DNA of 33,058 bases from RECG01 sp964444805 (lineage in GTDB: Bacteria; Bacillota_I; Bacilli_A; Acholeplasmatales; Acholeplasmataceae), in contig CAYUIK010000041.1 in the NCBI GenBank assembly GCA_964444805.1, positions 1-33,058 on the forward strand, written 5' to 3'. How positions within the stretch are numbered: position 1 is the stretch's first letter; each line of letters begins with the position of its first letter. Below are positions 14,813 to 23,154 of the stretch, piece after piece. Position numbers and translations under genes: made by a program. The notes beneath the pieces are model-generated. The model worked only from the letters and a program-made list of their open reading frames with translations, made no database searches and was not told the origin of the DNA.

Positions 14813-16012
14813 TCAGATTTTTTCCATCCGTCTCTTGGTCCGAAGCATGAGCCATAGCGTATATGCCGCGACGAGCAGGATGCTCGCGGAAACGACGAGC
14901 GACGCACGGGTGCTCACGAGAAGAACGACCGTCGTCATGAGAATTCCGCTGCCGATCTGGCCGATGCTATCGATTTGGCCGTAGGTCGACATGACCGTCG
15001 CCTTGATGGAATCCGGAACTTCTCTTGCAAGAATGCTCACGTAGAGCGGTCTCGTTCCTTCTCTCGTCATCCGAAAGAAGAAGAAACCAGCGATGGCGAT
15101 CAGTGGATGACCCACGCCTGCGAATAGAAAGAGTCCGAAACTCATCGAAAGAACCAAAACGATAAACCAGCGATACACGCTGTTTTTAACCGTTTTTCCG
15201 ATTACGAGAAGCATGATGAGCCCGAGGATCTGAGCGATCATGTGCATACCGCTCACGATATAGATCGAAGGAAGTTCGCCTAGAAGCGATAGCTTGAGCC
15301 GGTCTAAGACGATGAATTCTTCGAGCCGGTCGATACCTTCGCTGAACAACCCGAACAAAAAGGCCGTAAGCGCGAAAATTTTCAGGATCGGATGAGAAAA
15401 GATGTGTCGAAGTCCCTTTGTGAACTGTGAAAAGAAGCGAGGGGATTCCTCCGTGCGTTTTGCCAGAGGAACGGTTTCTTTCATGACGAAAATCAACGTG
15501 ATTCCGAACAAAAAGAGCACTAAAACGCTCATAAGCATCGGTAAACGAATGTCGATCAGGCCGAGAACGAGCGCGAAAACGATCGCGAGCATCGAGAATA
15601 CCTTGCCGAGACTAGACGCTTTAACGAGCGTCAGCTCGATCCCTTCGTTCCTCGTTTCATCGGATACCCATGCGTCAAGGGCTCCGCTTATGAACGTATA
15701 ACCGAACCCCCACGTAATCTGAGCGACAAAAATCCAAAGGAAAGAAAGACTCGACGTCTCGATCAGAAAACCGACGCCAATGACGATATAACCGATGATA
15801 ACCGAAAGCTTGCGGGAATAGATGTCCGCGAGAATACCGGTCGGTACTTCAAAAAGAATGACGGAAATTTCGAGTGCTGTTCCCAAAAGGATGAGTTCAT
15901 ACGGTTCGAGCTTCGCGACATCGATCCGATAGACAATCGCTGCCGTCATCATCATGGTCATGGCGAGGTTGATCAAACCGATTTGTAGGATGTAGAGTTT
16001 TTTGGGGTCCAT
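14813..16012 (-). CDS. MFS transporter, about 12 helices
   Basis: A 399-residue protein with about 12 hydrophobic segments, of normal major-facilitator length. The loop after helix 2 has GILADIYSRKLSVIIG, a variant of the MFS motif A (G-x3-D-x2-R-K). A charged central loop separates two six-helix halves. It resembles drug or metabolite exporters, but the substrate cannot be told. The ATG at 16012 has AAGGA about seven bases upstream, while the TTG codon just before it is too close. It is the first gene of an operon with the SDR, so transport of a product of that enzyme is possible. Confidence 0.9.
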   Translation of the reverse strand: MDPKKLYILQIGLINLAMTMMMTAAIVYRIDVAKLEPYELILLGTALEISVILFEVPTGILADIYSRKLSVIIGYIVIGVGFLIETSSLSFLWIFVAQITWGFGYTFISGALDAWVSDETRNEGIELTLVKASSLGKVFSMLAIVFALVLGLIDIRLPMLMSVLVLFLFGITLIFVMKETVPLAKRTEESPRFFSQFTKGLRHIFSHPILKIFALTAFLFGLFSEGIDRLEEFIVLDRLKLSLLGELPSIYIVSGMHMIAQILGLIMLLVIGKTVKNSVYRWFIVLVLSMSFGLFLFAGVGHPLIAIAGFFFFRMTREGTRPLYVSILAREVPDSIKATVMSTYGQIDSIGQIGSGILMTTVVLLVSTRASLVVSASILLVAAYTLWLMLRTKRRMEKI

Positions 16013-16045
16013 CAAGAGATCCTTTCTTCAATCATTCCTAGAAAA

Positions 16046-16051
16046 ATTATA
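16046..16051 (-). promoter_or_regulatory. Extended -10 of the MFS-SDR operon promoter
   Basis: On the minus strand TGCTATAAT gives a perfect TATAAT with the TG extension, 33 bases before the MFS ATG. There is no good -35 at the right distance, which is common for extended -10 promoters. Confidence 0.6.
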
Positions 16052-16108
16052 GCATGAATCGTTAAACCAAAAAAGTCAACACGCACGTTTTTATGACAGG
16101 GACTTTCC

Positions 16109-16137
16109 TTGACCGGTTGTTGCCGATTTGTTATGAT
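16109..16137 (+). promoter_or_regulatory. Promoter of the LRR lipoprotein gene
   Basis: TTGACC (16109-16114), a 17-base spacer and TATGAT (16132-16137) lie 58 bases before the ATG at 16196. Confidence 0.8.
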
Positions 16138-16195
16138 GAACCTGTTCTACCCGTTTATGTTCAACATCATTTTATTCGAAGAGGAGAAAAAAACG

Positions 16196-17779
16196 ATGAC
16201 CTACTTTAAAAAAACCATGATGGCGTTTCTTCTAGTCCTGACGATTCTATTCGTCCAAGCTTGCGACGATCCAAGCGATCCGACCTTTTCGGTTTCCTTT
16301 GAAACCAACGGTGGACCCGACCTAGAAACGGTTACCGGATTGGAAAAAGGCGACGTTCTCGTGCTTGAAGACTTAAGCAGGACCGGTTACATCTTCCTCG
16401 GTTGGGAAGATGAACAGGAAAACATCCATTTCGAGTCGATCACCATCGAAGACGATCTCGTCCTTTATGCCGCATATGAACGCATCGAGGATGTATTCAC
16501 CTATGATACCCGCGAAAACGAGAACTACGACGACGAAATCGCGATCACGAGCTATACGGGCGTTGCGAGACGTCTGAAAATTCCCGAAACGATCGATGAG
16601 AAACGCGTCACAGGCATCCAGACCGAAGCATTCAAAGACACGCCCATCGAAGAATTAGTGCTTCCAAGAAGCGCGCTTTCTTTCGGTCACTATGCTTTTG
16701 CCTTCGCGCCCAATCTCGATACTTTGAGCTTTTATGGCGACTACGCCGCATATCGGGAAGATTTTATTCCTTCGGATACGTACGAGGACATTCTATCCGC
16801 GCACGAAGACGCCTGTGTCCTGATCGAGGAAGATCCTCTAAGCGAATATAAGCGCTTTGAAACGGGCTGTCCGATACACAAAACGCTTGCCAAAACGGAT
16901 CCGATTTTCATACCGGGAGAAGACGACCCTTATTACGGTTACGAAGTCGTCGTCGATCTCGCATACTATGAAACGATCAACATGCAAAACAGTTGGTCCG
17001 CCGGCGTGTTCAGTGCCTCGACACTGCGCGAAATCGTCGTTCCTAAAGAAATGTTTAACGTCTCTTCCTCTGCCTTTCTCGACATGGAACACCTTGAAGC
17101 GATCATCGTCGAAGAAGACAACACGCAATACCGACCAGAAGACGGTGTTCTATACGACAAGGACGGAAAATGGCTCTACTTCTACCCGCCTGCTAAGTCA
17201 AATTCGGATTTCACGATGCCGATGACCGTAGAAAACGTCCTTTCGGATGCCTTCAGTGTTTCATACAATCCGTATCTCGAAAACATTTTTGTACCATCCA
17301 AGCACGCGCATTTCACGTCTTTTGACGGTGTCCTTTACGACAAGGACGGAAAAACGTTACACGTCTACCCGTCCGGGCGAAGGGATTCGTCCTATGTTGT
17401 CAAGGACACGGTAACAACGATCCATGATTTTGCTTTCCAATCGGCAACGCATCTCGAAGAGATTATTCTACCCGTTGGACTCAAAGAGATCGGTGCTCGA
17501 GCCTTTCGCATGAGCAGTCTCGAACACGTGACGATTCCCAGTTCCGTTAACCGGATCGGCTCACAGGCACTCTATGGGATCGATGGTCTTAAAACGGTCG
17601 TTTTCGAACGAGAACTGTCGGAGGAAAACACGTTAACCTTTATGGGTTCTCCGTTCGCTCTCGGTCACGAGGTGACGGTATACGTACCGGATAACAGCTA
17701 TGATTCCTATCTTGAACTCGCGAACTTCGGACATATGGGACCCGATGTCATCCGCCCTCTTTCCGAGCGGACGACTTAA
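16196..17779 (+). CDS. Surface lipoprotein with InlB-like domain and BspA-type leucine-rich repeats
   Basis: A 527-residue exported lipoprotein. The signal peptide ends at VQAC, with the anchor Cys at about residue 23. An InlB B-repeat-like domain follows (about 30-97; FETNGGPDLETV..., then GYIFLGW). BspA-type (LRR_5) repeats fill the rest, recognisable by blocks such as IQTEAFKDTPIEELVLP and IGARAFRMSSLEHVTIP. A 61-residue unit beginning DGVLYDKDGK occurs twice (DNA 17141 and 17324). Such proteins bind host or polymer ligands or other cells. The start at 16196 has GAGGAG nine bases upstream, while the longer frame has no site and would bury the signal peptide. The gene is monocistronic with its own promoter and terminator. 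The ligand is unknown. Confidence 0.9.
   Translation: MTYFKKTMMAFLLVLTILFVQACDDPSDPTFSVSFETNGGPDLETVTGLEKGDVLVLEDLSRTGYIFLGWEDEQENIHFESITIEDDLVLYAAYERIEDVFTYDTRENENYDDEIAITSYTGVARRLKIPETIDEKRVTGIQTEAFKDTPIEELVLPRSALSFGHYAFAFAPNLDTLSFYGDYAAYREDFIPSDTYEDILSAHEDACVLIEEDPLSEYKRFETGCPIHKTLAKTDPIFIPGEDDPYYGYEVVVDLAYYETINMQNSWSAGVFSASTLREIVVPKEMFNVSSSAFLDMEHLEAIIVEEDNTQYRPEDGVLYDKDGKWLYFYPPAKSNSDFTMPMTVENVLSDAFSVSYNPYLENIFVPSKHAHFTSFDGVLYDKDGKTLHVYPSGRRDSSYVVKDTVTTIHDFAFQSATHLEEIILPVGLKEIGARAFRMSSLEHVTIPSSVNRIGSQALYGIDGLKTVVFERELSEENTLTFMGSPFALGHEVTVYVPDNSYDSYLELANFGHMGPDVIRPLSERTT
17141..17353 (+). repeat. Tandem LRR unit, 183-bp period
   Basis: The 30-mers at 17141-17170 and 17324-17353 differ at only two positions, and the following segments are related at protein level (61 residues). 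This shows a recent internal duplication in the LRR lipoprotein gene. Confidence 0.7.
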
Positions 17780-17814
17780 GGGAACCCAAAAACGAATCGA
17801 CGAGCAGATCAAAG

Positions 17815-17877
17815 AAAAAAAGTCCTTGAAAAATCGTGTGAACGTCGCCGTTCAGCGATCAAAGGACTTTTCTTTTT
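17815..17877. terminator. Bidirectional terminator between the LRR lipoprotein and grpB-family genes
   Basis: AAAAGTCCTT (17818-17827) pairs with AAGGACTTTT (17862-17871). An inner hairpin (TGAACG-TCGC-CGTTCA) fills the long loop. A runs and T runs flank both sides. Confidence 0.8.
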
Positions 17878-17891
17878 CGAACTCTTTATCG

Positions 17892-18464
17892 TCAAATCGG
17901 CACATAGCGATTACCATAACGTTTTTTCGCTCGTTTCGTGTGCTTGTGGATAAAAGCGCTTTTCGCATCCGTATAGGCGTCACGGTCGTACTCATAACGT
18001 TTTTTGAGTTTGATTTTGAGCTTCTCATAGGCCTTTCGGACATCCGGATGTTCGATCAGGTAATCACGAAAATAGAGTTCATCCCAATCACGGTGATATC
18101 GAACATGAATGTGGAAGGCCTGTCCGATCCATCCGACTGGCGTATAGCCTTTTATCATAAGAACTAGATCCGTATCAAGATTGTTTCGGACGTAGCCGAA
18201 ATCTTCCATTCTTTCAATCACGGTGTCGAGGTCTGTCGTCTCTTTCACTTCGACGAGTATGTCGATCGTCGGTTTCGCGATCAGATCCTTGATCGCGGTA
18301 CTTCCAATGTGTTCGATCCGAAGAAGATCACCTTTAAAAAACCCCTCTATCAAGACCTTTTCTTGTTCATATTCCTTTTTCCAGTACGCCTTGTGTTCGC
18401 TCAGTATGATGGGAAAGAGTTCACGCAAGCGCTCTGTTGAAATGCCGGAAAAATCGTGTTTCAC
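17892..18464 (-). CDS. GrpB family protein (UPF0157, nucleotidyltransferase-like fold)
   Basis: A 190-residue protein with the GrpB signature HIGSTAI (52-58), then KPTIDILVEV (64-73), which resembles the metal-binding part of nucleotidyltransferase folds. The later segment WIGQAFHIHVRYH is also typical. Biochemical function in the family is poorly known. The start is a GTG at 18464, with AGGAGG nine bases upstream and no nearby ATG. It lies 33 bases behind the GNAT gene, so the two form a small operon that ends at the terminator at 17815-17877. The C-terminal tail is unusually basic. Confidence 0.85.
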   Translation of the reverse strand: MKHDFSGISTERLRELFPIILSEHKAYWKKEYEQEKVLIEGFFKGDLLRIEHIGSTAIKDLIAKPTIDILVEVKETTDLDTVIERMEDFGYVRNNLDTDLVLMIKGYTPVGWIGQAFHIHVRYHRDWDELYFRDYLIEHPDVRKAYEKLKIKLKKRYEYDRDAYTDAKSAFIHKHTKRAKKRYGNRYVPI

Positions 18465-18497
18465 GTGCCAGAACCTCCTCGATCACCAAAAAAAATC

Positions 18498-19364
18498 TTA
18501 AAGATCGCTACGCTTGAACCGGAGGGCATAGTCAAAAGACGAAAACCCCATTTTTATATAGACATCCCGATTGGAGCCGACAAAAACGTGTTTCGCGCCA
18601 TCGTTTAAAACGGCCAGGATCGCTCGATAGATACACGCCTTGGCAAGTCCCTTTCTTCGGTGTTTGGGCGTGGTCGCGACCGGCTCGATCAAAGCCGTAG
18701 ACGTACCCTTCATATACCAGATCGAGGCGTAGGAGACATAGTGTCCGTCTTTAACCGCGACGTATCCGTAGCGCCTATCGAAGTTCGGAGACGAAATTAG
18801 GCGCTTGCGATCGGCGAGGTCCTGTTTACTATAGGTGATGTCGTCGCCATGGTCGAACCCAAGCCATAAGGCCCGATGGATCTCTTCGAGTTTCGCTTCC
18901 TCAGTTAGACTCGAAAACGTATATCCTTCGACCATTGGAACACGAAAATCATGCAATTCGAACCGTGTTACGGGATCGATCCAATCGAGCTTTCGATACC
19001 GCTCGGACAACAAGTCGATCATCTCATCGTCGCGCGAAATCACGAGGTCGTCTTTGATGTCTTTTTCAATCACGTAGTCGACCATGCTTTTTTTAACGGC
19101 GAAGTCATCCGTGTGAATCGCGAAAAGGATGCCCGGTTCGTCTTCAAAAATCAAGGCACCGACGATCCTTTGGTCGCGTTCGAAAAGCGTAATTTGGGAA
19201 AGATCATCTACTTTGAAACTATGACGCGCGATCATCCATTCGAAACGACTCCAATGAAAATGAATGGCTTCGAGTCGTTCGTTTCGCTCATTTAGAAAAG
19301 CAATAACACGACGAAAAGCCTCGCCGTATGATGAATCCTTTGGATAGTGCTTGATCTCGATCAT
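18498..19364 (-). CDS. GNAT-family N-acetyltransferase
   Basis: A 288-residue protein. The C-terminal half has the GNAT acetyl-CoA site, with VATTPKHRRKGLAKA (the R/Q-x-x-G-x-G/A pyrophosphate loop) at about 230-244, and ends in a strand-helix typical of the fold (VFVGSNRDVYIKMGF). The N-terminal half (1-130) looks like a degenerate second GNAT domain without the loop. The ATG at 19364 has AAAGGAG six bases upstream, and the 18 codons before it lack any site. The substrate is unknown. It is the first gene of an operon with the GrpB-family gene. Confidence 0.87.
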   Translation of the reverse strand: MIEIKHYPKDSSYGEAFRRVIAFLNERNERLEAIHFHWSRFEWMIARHSFKVDDLSQITLFERDQRIVGALIFEDEPGILFAIHTDDFAVKKSMVDYVIEKDIKDDLVISRDDEMIDLLSERYRKLDWIDPVTRFELHDFRVPMVEGYTFSSLTEEAKLEEIHRALWLGFDHGDDITYSKQDLADRKRLISSPNFDRRYGYVAVKDGHYVSYASIWYMKGTSTALIEPVATTPKHRRKGLAKACIYRAILAVLNDGAKHVFVGSNRDVYIKMGFSSFDYALRFKRSDL

Positions 19365-19797
19365 TGGTATCTCCTTTCGAACGAAAGGCTTATCGGGGTA
19401 TCCGTATCTTCGTCTCATTTCAGTTCTTCGACACAGATCCTAGAAATCTTCAAAGACGATGGGCGTTTAGGCATTAAGAACGGATGAAAGATTTCATATA
19501 AAAGAAATCAAAGACGTTCTTCGACTGAGCTTGATGAAGTTAGTTATTGCTTTTTCTAGGCGCTATTCTTGGATTTAGGCTTGACTTTTTTTAGCTCATT
19601 AGCGTGAACAATGAATCGCTTACGATTTCTATTCTTACGTTTTCCATTTGCCGATCATTCTCTTGTTTTCTTTATTTATGATCTCATTTATTATATCACT
19701 TCCCGCCGAGCAAGACAAGATTGTATGACGAGGAAAAAGAAGGCGATTCAACCGAAATATAACGTATCGATCGTTTCCATCACGCATGTTATCTTCA
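19365..19797. other. Gene-poor stretch of about 430 bases
   Basis: This stretch is more AT-rich than its surroundings. It holds two short open frames on opposite strands (70-75 codons) without ribosome sites or family likeness. A possible leftward promoter is listed separately. No tRNA, riboswitch or T-box pattern was recognised. The phrase GTCGAAGAAC occurs twice on the minus strand. It could be a long leader for the GNAT gene or a worn-down remnant of a former gene. Confidence 0.5.
19690..19718 (-). promoter_or_regulatory. Possible leftward promoter with a long leader to the GNAT gene
   Basis: On the minus strand TTGTCT (19713-19718), a 17-base spacer and a perfect TATAAT (19690-19695) point toward the GNAT gene about 320 bases away. 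Confidence 0.4.
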
Positions 19798-19825
19798 TAA
19801 AAAAACCACGCAGAAATACGTGGTT
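19798..19825 (-). terminator. Terminator after the SGNH lipoprotein gene
   Basis: On the minus strand AACCACG, an 8-base loop and CGTGGTT are followed by a T run. The A run begins at about 19798 on the plus strand. Confidence 0.85.
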
Positions 19826-19850
19826 CGATTGCCCGTGATCCAACCAAGCC

Positions 19851-21014
19851 TTAATCGATTGTCTCCATTTCAGTCGCGGTCAGGTTCGTATAGCGTTCGA
19901 TTTCTGATATGAGTAGATCGGCTGATCTTAGATGCGTTTGATAGGAACTGTGATTGTTCGCTCCAATCGGATCACCGTCATCGCCAACACCTTTGATGAC
20001 GACGACGTGAACATATGCTCGGTCCTCTGACTCCAACAAAGCGATTGCCTGTTCTGCTGCCGTTCCGTTTATCGATCCTCTCGTCATCGTCCAGAATATG
20101 TGTGCCGACGGTGCATCCTCTCGCAGTGTCAAAACGAAATCGATGACGGCATCTTTAAACGTATCGATCGCTTCTTCCCGATCAAAACCGGTAAGTCGGT
20201 TGATGACGGAACTATAGTCATTCCCACCGATATTGACGATGATGACATCCGCTGTTTTCTTCTCTAAGGCAGGCGCTTCGATGATGTTTTGGTCCGGATC
20301 GATTCCAACGTAGGGATAGGCTTTGGCGATGTTGGTTTCCCCGCTTCGATCGTTGAAACCGTAAACGAGGCCCCACCCGGAATTGCTGACGAACTCGAAG
20401 CTCGAAGCGAAAGCGCTCGCCGTCAGATATCCGAAAGCGTGTAGACTCGAAGAGTTTTCGGTCGTTCGTGGCTGGTAGACTTGGCCAAGGGCGCCATGGC
20501 CGGACATACCGGAAGCACCGATTAAAAGAAAATGCGGGCGGTCCAAGACTGTGACCGGCTTAAGCGTGCCATTCGTTCGAACGTCTAGAAGTGCGGTCGC
20601 GCCGTCTTCGGGTTCGCTCCGTTTGACGAACTCGATCGTATGGTCATCATAGGTATCGAAGACGACTTGAATGGTTTTCTTCGGTTCGTCGATAACGATC
20701 GTTTCACCGTCTAAAAGGGATTCACCGTCTCTTGCAAGGGAAAAATAGATGTCTTCTTTCATCTTTTCGACTTCAATCGTGAATTCGAGCGCACTTCCCG
20801 AAAAAGCGACGTGAAACCCGGTGCCCGTATGATAGAAAAACACGCGTTCATCCTTGAGGTGATATCGCCCGAACCATTTCGTGTAGTCGCCCAAAAGGTC
20901 CTCGCCTGCGAGGACCTTGATGTTCTCTTCCATCGGATCATTGACATCACGTTCAGCTGAGCAAGCCACAAGGGCAAGCAAAAGAGACATGACGAGGCAA
21001 GCGATCCTTTTCAT
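19851..21014 (-). CDS. SGNH-hydrolase lipoprotein, CE2-like esterase
   Basis: A 387-residue exported lipoprotein with lipobox LVAC and anchor Cys18. The N-terminal half (about 35-150) looks like the beta-sandwich of carbohydrate esterase family 2. The C-terminal half is an SGNH hydrolase. Its block I is GASGMSGHG, with nucleophile Ser168 and the usual Asp of GDS replaced by Ala. Block III is NIGGND (261-266). The last block has NNHSSYQTH, with candidate catalytic His at 355 or 361 but Asn where Asp is common. The likely reaction is deacetylation of surface or environmental polysaccharide. Its ATG overlaps the malic enzyme stop (ATGA), so it is translationally coupled to a gene of unrelated function. 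Confidence 0.85.
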   Translation of the reverse strand: MKRIACLVMSLLLALVACSAERDVNDPMEENIKVLAGEDLLGDYTKWFGRYHLKDERVFFYHTGTGFHVAFSGSALEFTIEVEKMKEDIYFSLARDGESLLDGETIVIDEPKKTIQVVFDTYDDHTIEFVKRSEPEDGATALLDVRTNGTLKPVTVLDRPHFLLIGASGMSGHGALGQVYQPRTTENSSSLHAFGYLTASAFASSFEFVSNSGWGLVYGFNDRSGETNIAKAYPYVGIDPDQNIIEAPALEKKTADVIIVNIGGNDYSSVINRLTGFDREEAIDTFKDAVIDFVLTLREDAPSAHIFWTMTRGSINGTAAEQAIALLESEDRAYVHVVVIKGVGDDGDPIGANNHSSYQTHLRSADLLISEIERYTNLTATEMETID

Positions 21015-22168
21015 GTGTTGTTTGTCGCGTCCATGATCGCTTCGCTAATGACACGCGCGACATCCTCATGGAAAATGTTCGGTATAATCCCGTTTTCACT
21101 CAAGTCCTCATCGTGGATGATTCCCGCGAGTGCTTTGCAGGCAGCAACCTCCATACGCGTGGTCACTTGGCGCACCCGAGCACGCAACAGGCCTTTGAAA
21201 AGACCGGGAAATACGAGGGCATTGTTGATCTGATTCGGTTCATCGGACAACCCGGCACCATAGATGCGCGCCCCGCCTTTGAGAGCTTCATCGCGAGAAA
21301 TCTCCGGTGTCGGGTTGGCGAGTGCGAAAACGATCGGATCGTTTGCCATGTTTCTGATCATCTTCTGATCAACGATGTTCCCGACACTTACCCCGATCAG
21401 GACATCGGCACCTTGTAACGCATCATAGAGGGTACCCCTGATCTTTTTTTCATTCGTCATCCCGGCGAGCTTTTTCTGTGCGTCATTAAGTCTCTCATCG
21501 GTTTCATCCATGATGCCGTATTTATCGCATACGACGAGATTTCTTACGCCGAGTTCGAGTAGAAAATGAGATATCGCAATCCCGGCACTTCCTGCGCCGT
21601 TGATGACGATCTGGACTTTGTCGAGATCCTTTTTGACCATTTTCAAGGCATTGATCAACGCGGCTCCGCTGGCGATTGCCGTTCCATGTTGGTCATCGTG
21701 AAACACAGGGATGTCCAACGTTTCTCTGAGCCTTCTTTCGATTTCAAAACATCTCGGTGCACTGATATCCTCGAGATTAATACCTCCAAAAGAAGGTGCG
21801 AGATAGGTGATCGTCCGAATAATCTCTTCGGTATCCTGCGTATCGAGCACGATCGGAATGGCGTCCAGACCGGCAAAACGCTTGAAAATCGCGCATTTGC
21901 CTTCCATCACGGGAATCGCCGCGAGCGGTCCGATGTTTCCGAGCCCGAGTACGGCCGAGCCATCACTGATGACCGCGACCGTATTGTTCTTCGCCGTGAG
22001 ATTATAGGCTTCCTCGGGTTGTTCGTTGATCCGAAGACAGCTACTCGCGACGCCTGGCGTATAAACAAGAGACAGATCCTTGGTGTCATGGATGTCAAAG
22101 TTGTTTTTGATTGATATCTTGCCCTTCAGTTTTCGATGCAAGTTAAGCGATTTTTCCATGATATTCAT
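21011..22168 (-). CDS. NAD(P)-dependent malic enzyme
   Basis: A 385-residue cytoplasmic enzyme that converts malate to pyruvate and CO2 with reduction of NAD(P). It belongs to the short bacterial class and lacks the phosphotransacetylase-like extension. Visible sites are the catalytic Tyr36 in SLVYTPGVA, Lys91 in MEGKCAIFK, metal ligands in INLEDISAPRCFEIE (133-134) and FHDDQHGTA (158-159), the dinucleotide loop GAGSAG (191-196), and ALANPTPEI further on. The ATG at 22168 is preceded by a GAAAGAGATG stretch, a weak ribosome site. A -10-like TATCAT lies upstream, so it may have its own weak promoter or be read from the lipoprotein gene. Confidence 0.95.
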   Translation of the reverse strand: MNIMEKSLNLHRKLKGKISIKNNFDIHDTKDLSLVYTPGVASSCLRINEQPEEAYNLTAKNNTVAVISDGSAVLGLGNIGPLAAIPVMEGKCAIFKRFAGLDAIPIVLDTQDTEEIIRTITYLAPSFGGINLEDISAPRCFEIERRLRETLDIPVFHDDQHGTAIASGAALINALKMVKKDLDKVQIVINGAGSAGIAISHFLLELGVRNLVVCDKYGIMDETDERLNDAQKKLAGMTNEKKIRGTLYDALQGADVLIGVSVGNIVDQKMIRNMANDPIVFALANPTPEISRDEALKGGARIYGAGLSDEPNQINNALVFPGLFKGLLRARVRQVTTRMEVAACKALAGIIHDEDLSENGIIPNIFHEDVARVISEAIMDATNNT

Positions 22169-22236
22169 GTTGATATCATCTCTTTCGTCGGTATTGTTCG
22201 TCCATGATACACCATGGATTCACGTGAAGAAAAGCG

Positions 22237-23154
22237 TTACTCTACTTCCTGAGTGGTGAAACGATATTCAAGTGGTGCGACGCTCGAATCATCGAATGTG
22301 ACAACGATACTCACCTTACCCGGTCCGCTTAACCCGGAAACGAAGGTAATGGTATTGCCATCGGCTTCGGCCCGAGAGTTCGATGTCGTAATCGTATAAC
22401 CCGGATTCGAGGCGTCTTCCGGCAAAATGTCGATCGTCAAGGTTAGAACCGTACCGATTTCAACTTCCGGTCTGTCATCGATGTTGTTGGCTTCCGGAAG
22501 TGTTAGAACATCTCCGGTGACTTCGACCGATTCGACGAATACGTCCTCTTCACCTTCGACGGTTAGGAACCGGTATTCTAGCGGTGCCACGCTCGTGTCC
22601 GCGAAGGTCACGGTAATACTCACGTTACCCGGTCCCGTATTCCCAAAGACGAAGGTCACGGTATCGCCATCGACCTCAGCGCGTGAGTTCGAGGATGAGA
22701 GGATGTAGTTCGGATTCGATGCGTCTTCCGGCAAAATGTCGATCGCAAACGTCAAGACGGTTCCGATTTCAACTTCCGGTCGGTCATCGATGTTGTTGGG
22801 CTCGGGTAATTCCATCACATCTCCGGTGACTTCGACCGATTCGATGGGTACGTCCTGTTCGACTTCGATCGTCTCGAAACGGTACTCCTGAGCTTCGAGA
22901 CTGCTGTCTTCAAAGGAAACGGTAATGCTGACTCTACCCGGACCGCCAACTCCATAGACGAAGATGACGGTATTTCCATCGACCTCCGCGCGTGAATTCG
23001 AGGATGAGATGCTATAGCCCTTGTATTCGGCTTCTTCCGGTAACAGGTCGATCGTAAGCGTCATAATCGTTCCGATCGCGACTTCCGGTCTGTCATCGAT
23101 ATTGTTTTCTTCTGGGAGTTCCAAAACATCTGCCGTAACTGAAACGGTTTCTAC
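22237..23154 (-). repeat. Three tandem 309-bp repeats in the mosaic lipoprotein gene
   Basis: Units are at 23154-22846, 22845-22537 and 22536-22237. Each begins with a V/I-E-S/T-V-x-V-T motif and shares the NNIDDRPEV and SSNSRAE or TSNSRAE blocks. The second and third units are closest to each other. The whole unit is repeated at DNA level, for example the near-identical CGGTCNGTCATCGATGTTGTTGG segments. Confidence 0.9.

Noticed and set aside
19611..19847. Two overlapping short open frames (75 and 70 codons) in the gene-poor stretch
   Set aside because: They have no ribosome sites, no family likeness and biased composition, and they run into the terminator.
22202..22217. CCATG-N6-CATGG dyad between the mosaic lipoprotein and malic enzyme genes
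   Set aside because: It is only a 5-bp stem without a T tail. It could be a chance dyad within a weak promoter region.
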